This document shows, one piece after another, positions 57,779-64,000 of a stretch of DNA of 64,000 nt (position 1 is its first letter; each line of letters begins with the position of its first letter). The position numbers and the translations under genes were made by a program. Source of the stretch: Flaccisagitta enflata (Eukaryota; Chaetognatha; Sagittoidea; Aphragmophora); contig OZ231127.1 in assembly GCA_965153355.1 (NCBI GenBank), forward strand, positions 1,798,001 through 1,862,000, in the 5' to 3' direction. The notes under the pieces are model-generated. The model ran no database searches. It had not been told where the DNA came from and was given only the letters and a program-made list of their open reading frames with translations.

Positions 57779-57911
57779 TTTTTAGGTGCGACAAACCACC
57801 TCTATAACTGGCTGCGTCCGTCGGTTGGTCGGTCTGTCGGTTGGTCGGTCGGGTAACGCATTCGTTCGACGATCCACACGTCGCACCTTACTGGCCTACT
57901 TGGCCTTGTTT
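57779..57911 (-). mobile_element. Hairpin element, type D
   Basis: TTTTTAGGTGCGACAAACCACCTC, TATAACTGGCTGCGTCCGTCG, GTAACGCATTCGTTCGACG, GCACCTTACTGGCCTACTTGG and CCTTGTTT. Confidence 0.8.
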
Positions 57912-58017
57912 ATGGACTTTCCGTTAAACGAAGAATTTGTGCCCTCAGTTTTGAGGTGCATGTCAGATTTCCATTGCGTATTCGCGGTAAGTTCGTGTTT
58001 GTGTTGGGTGGGTGCCA

Positions 58018-58322
58018 TTTTTAGTCGCATGCTACGCGACTCTATAAGCCACTTTTCGGTTGGTTAGTCCGTCGGTCAGTCCGTCGGTTTGTCGCAAAAC
58101 TGTTTTAGAGGCTTTTTAAAGCGTTTTTAGTCGCGTGCACGCGACTCTACAACCCGCTTTGTCGATTGGTCGGTTGGTCCGTCCGTCCGTCCGTCACATT
58201 TTACTTCTTTTTATGATTTTACTTTTCTGACCTCACTGCTCCTGCCCAAATGGTCTAGTGACCTCAAATATGGCCCCTGCCCACCCGCACGCGACTTTGG
58301 TAGCCGTGTATCTGGCCTTGTT
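58018..58322 (-). mobile_element. Two type A hairpin elements in tandem
   Basis: A hairpin-side half (58018-58105: AGTCGCATGCTACGCGACT, then GTCCGTCGGTCAG) followed by a complete copy (58124-58322: AGTCGCGTGCACGCGACT, GTCCGTCCGTCC core, GTGTATCTGGCCTTGTTT), same orientation. Confidence 0.8.
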
Positions 58323-58825
58323 TATATCTCTGAATGGTAGAGAAGGAACTTTGTGGAGTAAAGATATGTCTCAAATGTTTTTTTTGAAGAAAAAAAAATG
58401 TTTGTCTGTCTGTCTGCCTGATTTTTTTGAAAACGCCGACACACGCGACTTAGGTCTAATGACCTTGTTTTTATTCCATTAAGTCAAAGAGTAGGCATTG
58501 TTTGCTCTCATGGTTGCTGCCACCATTTTCAGACGCACATGCGCGACTTGGTACCTTTCTTCGTCGATCCGTCGGTCCGTCGATTCAACGGTTCTTCGGT
58601 CAAATGGTGGCAAACCTGGCCTTAAGTTTTGCTCTGCGCCTTGGATTGACAGAGAAGGGAGTCAACAAACTCTATAAAACGCGCTTGAGTTAAGACAAAC
58701 TCCGGCAGAGGAAAAAAGATGGATGACGAGATCATTTTTTTTTCTTGAAATCGGCCGGTAAAGAAATCGAATCTGTCACCAACGACTTCGATAAAATGTC
58801 GCAGGGCCAATAAATCCTCGTCTGG

Positions 58826-59522
58826 GTGACAAGAATTGGAGAGAGGGTGTGTGGTGACAAGAATGGGAGAGAGGGTGTGGTGATAAGAATCGGAGGGAGT
58901 GTGTGGTGACAAGAATGGGAGAGAGGCTGTGGTGACAAGAATGGTAGAGAGGGTGTGTGGTGACAAGAATGGGAGAGAGGGTGTGTGGTGACAGGAATGA
59001 GAGAGGGTGTGTGGTGACAAGAATGGGAGAGAGGGTGTGGTGATAAGAATGGGAGGGGGTGTGTAATGACAAGAATGGGAGAGAGTGTGTGGTGATAAGA
59101 ATGGGAGGGTGTGTAAGGTGATAAGAATGGGAGAGGGTGTGTGGTGACAAGAATGGGAGAGGGTGTGTGGTGACAAGAATGGGAGAGGGTGTGTGGTGAC
59201 AAGAATGGGAGAGGGTGTGTGGTGACAAGAATGGGAGAGAGGGTGTGTGGTGACAAGAATGGGAGAGAGTGTGTGGTGATAAGAATGGGAGGGTGTGTGT
59301 GGTGATAAGAATGGGAGAGGGTGTGTGGTGACAAGAATGGGAGAGGGTGTGTGGTGACAAGAATGGGAGAGAGTGTGTGGTGACAAGATTAGGGAGAGAG
59401 GGTGTGTGGTGACAAGAATGGGAGAGGGTGTGTGGTGACAAGAATGGGAGAGGGTGTGTGGTGACAAGATTAGGGAGAGAGGGTGTGTGGTGACAAGAAT
59501 GAGAGAGAGTGTGTGATGAGAG
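58826..59522. repeat. GTGTGTGGTGACAAGAATGG minisatellite
   Basis: About 27 units of 24-28 bp (GTGTGTGGTGACAAGAATGG plus GAGAGAG or GAGAGG), with TGATAAGAATGGGAGG variants spaced through the array. Open minus-strand frames of 200-356 codons (His-Thr-Pro-Ser-rich) are artefacts. Confidence 0.95.
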
Positions 59523-59618
59523 AATGAAAAGGTGTTTGAGGAGGGATAGAGAAGATGCGTGAGTGAAGGGATGGGAGGCGATGTCTGCTGTCCAACGCAC
59601 AGTGGGGTACATGCAAAG

Positions 59619-59825
59619 CAAGGCCGGATACATTGCCCATAAGAAGTCGCTTGCGGATGGGCTGAGGCAGTAATGTGGGTGGGCAGGGGCAAGAGACGGT
59701 TGGGCGGGGCTGTAATGTGACCGGATCATTATCTCCACCAATTTCGCACTATCCAAAATTTCCCGTTACCTATGGACGGATCTATGGACGTGCACACCCT
59801 CTCATAGAGTCGCTTAGCAAATTTC
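59619..59825 (+). mobile_element. Hairpin element, diverged, hairpin decayed
   Basis: CAAGGCCGGATACATTGCCC, AGTCGCTTGCGGATGGGCTG, GGTGGGCAGGGGCAAG, and a remnant CATAGAGTCGCTTAGCAAA. The middle has a local duplication. Confidence 0.65.
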
Positions 59826-60136
59826 TGATTGAATGTTTTGGATGAATACTGCTCGTCGTTGCGTCACTACTAAGCAAAAACGTTACGTAGAATACCAGCA
59901 ATATTCCAACAGGCTGAACCAACCCCACTGTAACAGCGATGAGGAATAAATGGTAGGAGATGTAATATGAACTATAAAGGGATGGTAAGAGGGGAAATGA
60001 GAAATGATAGAAGTGTGGGAAGGTCCGATGAGCGAGAAAAGATAAGAGGAAAAATGACGTAGAAGAGTGGAAGGAAGTGGGTCAAGGAGGTGACTCAAAG
60101 AAGCTGGCGTATGGTAGAGTATTTTCTCTTCCTGTT

Positions 60137-60154
60137 AGTGTGTGTGTGTGTGTG

Positions 60155-60232
<78 letters not shown>

Positions 60233-60246
60233 TGTCTCTGTCTCTG

Positions 60247-60322
<76 letters not shown>
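60137..60322. repeat. (GT)n-(CTGT)n-(CT)n compound microsatellite
   Basis: GT run passing through GTCTCT units into a CT run. Confidence 0.95.
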
Positions 60323-60325
<3 letters not shown>

Positions 60326-60610
60326 CTCCACGCAAGGAAGTCGGTAACAGTCTAAAGAGAGAGATCGAGAATGGAATTGAGTAATGGATTAAGTGGGAGG
60401 TGTTAGTATCAGCCGATTATTGTGACACCGATCAATAACGTCACGACGTCTCGTGACGATTATAGAGTCAAACTGACTGTCACTTTTCCGCCGAGTGTCA
60501 CTTTTCCACCACTTGACCTAGATTCTGGAAAGTGTGTCAGATGCCGTTGGCCACAAATTATCTAGGATCCGACGTCGTGTTGCCCAAAACTGGATGAAAT
60601 GGGAATTACG

Positions 60611-60672
60611 GCAATGAGGCAATTACGAGATCAGTGGCAATTACGAGATCTGTGGCAATTACGAGATCTGCC
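60611..60672. repeat. Three copies of an 18-bp unit
   Basis: GGCAATTACGAGATCTGT repeated three times with one substitution. Confidence 0.85.
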
Positions 60673-60839
60673 CCTGACAGCCTTACCAATCATGTGTCCG
60701 GCACTGATTTAATGACTATTTGTGCCACTCGCAGTGTTCACGTAGTGTCGGAACGCAATGTGCATAAGCGTGTCTTCAACAAAAGTAAATACGAAATACG
60801 GAACTTATGAACACATGTTCAGTAGGCTGGTTACCTGAA

Positions 60840-61130
60840 GGGTGAATTTGGCTCAAAATTCAAAATTCCTTCGCCATCTAACCATACATTCTAAGCGGCA
60901 TTTGGGCAGTAAATCAGACAAGCAGAGGTTGGTATTTGATCAAGAAACCCGCACGGCAAAACACTGGTAAAGTATATGAAAGCAATTTTACGCCCATTGT
61001 AACTCTATAGTGTTGCCGTGCGGGTTTTCTTTCCAGATACCGATCTCCGCTGGCCTCAATTCCTTTTTAAATATGACGTAGAGTGTATGGTTAGTTGGCT
61101 GAGGCGTTCTGAAATTTGACCACATTTGAC
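60840..61130. repeat. Foldback repeat of about 290 bp
   Basis: CTAACCATACATTCTA...AGAAACCCGCACGGCAAAACACT on the left is matched inverted by AGTGTTGCCGTGCGGGTTTTC...GTGTATGGTTAG on the right. Central spacer about 45 bp. Confidence 0.75.
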
Positions 61131-61159
61131 CCTCCAGGTAGCCGCCCTAATGTTCAGAA

Positions 61160-61560
61160 GCGAGGAAGGAAGGTAGGGAGGAAGGAAGGAAAGGAGAGCG
61201 GAAGGGAGGAAATGAGGAAAGGAAGGAAAGGAATGAAAAGAAGGAAAGGAAAGAGAAAGAAAGAAGGAATTAAAGAAGGAAGGAGAAAAGAGAGGACAGA
61301 TGGGAAGGAAGAAAATTAAAGGAAAGGAAGGAAAGGCAAGGAAGGAAGGAATAGGAGGAATAGGAGGAAAGGAGGAAGGAAATGAAGGAAATGAAGGAAA
61401 TGAGGCCTTAATTCAAGACGATGAGCGGAATTTGACAAGAATTGCGGAGGGAAAAACGTCGAGGAAAATAATCCGCAAAAAAGGAAAGAGAAAAGAAAGG
61501 AAAGAAATGAAGGAATGAGTGGGATTAGAGGAAAGAAGAAAGGAAAGAAATGAAGGAATG
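61160..61560. repeat. GGAAGGAAA purine-rich array
   Basis: Degenerate GGAAGGAAAGGAAATGA units; purine only over long stretches. Confidence 0.85.
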
Positions 61561-61623
61561 AGTGGAGATTAGATCTGCGGTGGCGCCATTAGGAAAAGAA
61601 TTTACATACTCGTTATACTCCTT

Positions 61624-62250
<627 letters not shown>

Positions 62251-62333
62251 GCACACTAAGAGATGATTAGACAGACAGCCAGGTAGGAAAATTTACTTTT
62301 CACATTAATAGGCTGGTTTGTGACTTTTGATGG

Positions 62334-62335
62334 AG

Positions 62336-62379
<44 letters not shown>

Positions 62380-62386
62380 GATAGAG
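62334..62386. repeat. (GATA)n microsatellite
   Basis: About 13 GATA units with one AATA variant. Confidence 0.95.
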
Positions 62387-62581
62387 ATAGTTTAAAAGAT
62401 GTAAAGTTAGATGGATCGATTGATAAATAGAAAGAAGGATCACAAACCACACAAACTGGTTAATCGTATCTAAAAGACATGTGTCTGGAAACAGAATGTC
62501 ACTATTACAATGCTCACAGTTAAATAATTTACTTTTTCTTTGCAATATCAAACCCAGGCTCAGTGTCATTCTGAATGTTTG

Positions 62582-63176
62582 TACTATCTAGGAAATAGAA
62601 ATCTTCCCGCACGTTTCAGTCTATAACTCTTGTGAAAATCATCTGACTAAGAAAAAATTGGTGACTAAAATGAAGCTCTTCGAATTTGCAAGCCATCTAC
62701 GCAAACCGCATCCTGCTATCTCATTGGGTTTAGAAGTTATCTTAATTTGAATGAAATCATTCCATTTGAAGATTTCTTAATTTGAATTTTTTACAGTAAG
62801 TCTTATCCATTCAAAGTTAAATATCTCCGTTGTTTTTTGATCAATTGACAAAAAATTGGTGGCCAAAATGAAGAGTTTTTCAAGGGGCATCTTTTTCCTT
62901 TTTTGCGCAACAAATTCAGTCCAGCCGTTTAAAAGTTATGATCACTCAAAGATAAAAAGGAGGAAAAAATTTGTTTCATGGAAAAAGGCTGGAAGCCATC
63001 ACTCCAAAGTACCTCCTGATACTTTACAAATTGCTGAACCGGCCATTGGCGGTGATAATTGAGTCAGGGGGAGCCTACATCTATCATTGATCCATTTGCA
63101 ATCAACAGATATACGTGATCATGTAGATAAATGACATGAATTCATAGGTGGGAAGATTTCTATTTCCTAGATAGTA
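62582..63176. mobile_element. 595-bp TA-flanked family, copy 2
   Basis: Perfect terminal repeats of about 27 bp beginning TACTATCTAGGAAATAGAAA and ending inversely ...CTAGATAGTA. Interior phrases GTGACTAAAATGAAGCTCTTCG, CAAGGGGCATCTTTTTCC and CCATTGGCGGTGATAATTGAG match the other copies. Best preserved copy. Confidence 0.8.
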
Positions 63177-63320
63177 ATTGTGTTACCGCAAACAAACTGG
63201 AAAAGAAATTTCATTTTTCCATTCCAGAGAGGAAATTCAAATTTAATTTCGTTTCCTCTCTCATTTCCCAGTAAGGCTGAGCGTAAACAATTATTTTACC
63301 AAAAAAAATAAAAAAATCCT

Positions 63321-63940
63321 ACTGATTTAAAAAATAGAAATGTTCCCTTACGTTTTGATGCATAAATTCTTAACGATTCAACTAATTTGGAAAAAAATTG
63401 GTGACCAAATTGAAGCCCTTCAAATTTCCAATCGATCTGTGCAAACCGCGTGTCTCTAGCTCGATGGGCTTAAAAGTTTGTCCACTTTGAATGAAATACT
63501 TTTGAAATACTTTTGAAAGTTTCTTAAAACTTGTGCCGCAGAATATATATTTAAGAATCAAAAACATTATAAACATATTTCTGGTTAGCCGATCATGATG
63601 AAATTTTTGCTGTAGTAGGACAAAGGTTTGGAGACTTTACAGTTAAAATTTCAGCGAACAAGGCAAAGTGGAAGTATGCTTTTCATATTATTTTTTATGA
63701 GTGTGCGTTTTTTGCCTAAATTTGGTGCATCTGTCGGGAGGCCTGGTATGCCATCACTTCAAACTGCGTCTAATAGCTCTACAATTACAAATCGCTTCCC
63801 TCGCAAATGGCGGCCATGATTTAGCTCGAATGAGCTCACACTAAATATTGAAATATTTGTGATTGACTGTCATTTGTTAATGAGTCAATAAATTGATGAA
63901 ATTCAGAAGTGGGAACATTTCTATTTTTTAGATGATAATT
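63321..63940. mobile_element. 595-bp TA-flanked family, copy 3
   Basis: Ends AAAAAATAGAAATGTTCCC and its inverse GGGAACATTTCTATTTTTT; interior GGTGACCAAATTGAAGCCCTTC and AATGGCGGCCATGATTTAGC. More diverged at the outermost bases. Confidence 0.7.
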
Positions 63941-64000
63941 ACTTGCTACTACCTTGCTTATAAATATAGCAGTTGAAAACAAGCATCAATTTTGGATAAA

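Noticed and set aside
58622-59756. Overlapping minus-strand frames of 200-356 codons
   Set aside because: Explained by the GTGTGTGGTGACAAGAATGG minisatellite.

Overview
This is a stretch of animal nuclear DNA, probably from an invertebrate. It has spliceosomal introns of several kb, EGF, Ig-like and ankyrin modules, the first coding exon of an afadin/canoe gene, and a very heavy load of microsatellites, minisatellites and small non-autonomous transposons. No prokaryotic or viral feature was seen. I cannot name the species. The commonest repeat has a terminal hairpin, subterminal inverted repeats and a GGAC/CCGA-type microsatellite core. That resembles the Helentron-associated (HINE, DINE-1, Pearl-like) elements known from bivalves and insects, which is a hint and not an identification.

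Genes. (1) Plus strand, about 2.7-23.3 kb: a five-exon gene whose splice phases all agree (0, 1, 1, 1) and which totals 4128 coding bases (1375 residues). It encodes a signal peptide, ankyrin repeats, a Notch-type EGF module, a small Cys-rich module, Ig-like domains, a second EGF, a third Ig-like domain, about nine membrane spans and a repetitive cytoplasmic tail. A TATA box lies 128 bp before the ATG. Ankyrin repeats directly behind a signal peptide are the strangest thing in the window. (2) Minus strand, 37.5 to at least 31.7 kb: an N-terminally anchored membrane protein with cytoplasmic ankyrin repeats. One coding exon is split by a 258-bp transposon flanked by a TCA duplication, so this copy is probably broken. 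(3) Minus strand, 52.9-51.9 kb: the first coding exon of afadin with an unusual N-terminal extension of about 290 low-complexity residues; the later exons were not found. A weak extra exon candidate lies on the plus strand at 49.2 kb.

Layout. 1-2.7 kb: hairpin elements. 2.7-23.3 kb: receptor gene with repeat-filled introns. 23.3-31.7 kb: spacer with a LINE remnant, an AT-rich satellite and TA-flanked elements. 31.7-37.5 kb: ankyrin membrane gene; a large intron holds a 1.4-kb foldback element with a 9-bp target duplication. 37.5-49 kb: repeats, long CT/GA and TTTC arrays. 49-51.3 kb: G-rich and TCACC minisatellites. 51.3-54.9 kb: afadin exon and TTG arrays. 55-64 kb: repeats only.

Repeat families. 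Hairpin elements (types A-E, more than 25 copies); palindromic 'GGGCAGCGGCCCC' foldbacks with a variable minisatellite core (5 copies); 220-280-bp elements with a 3-bp TNA duplication (5 copies); a 595-bp TA-flanked family (3 copies); pogo/mariner-like elements. Several share one design: conserved ends around a tandem-repeat core that changes from copy to copy.
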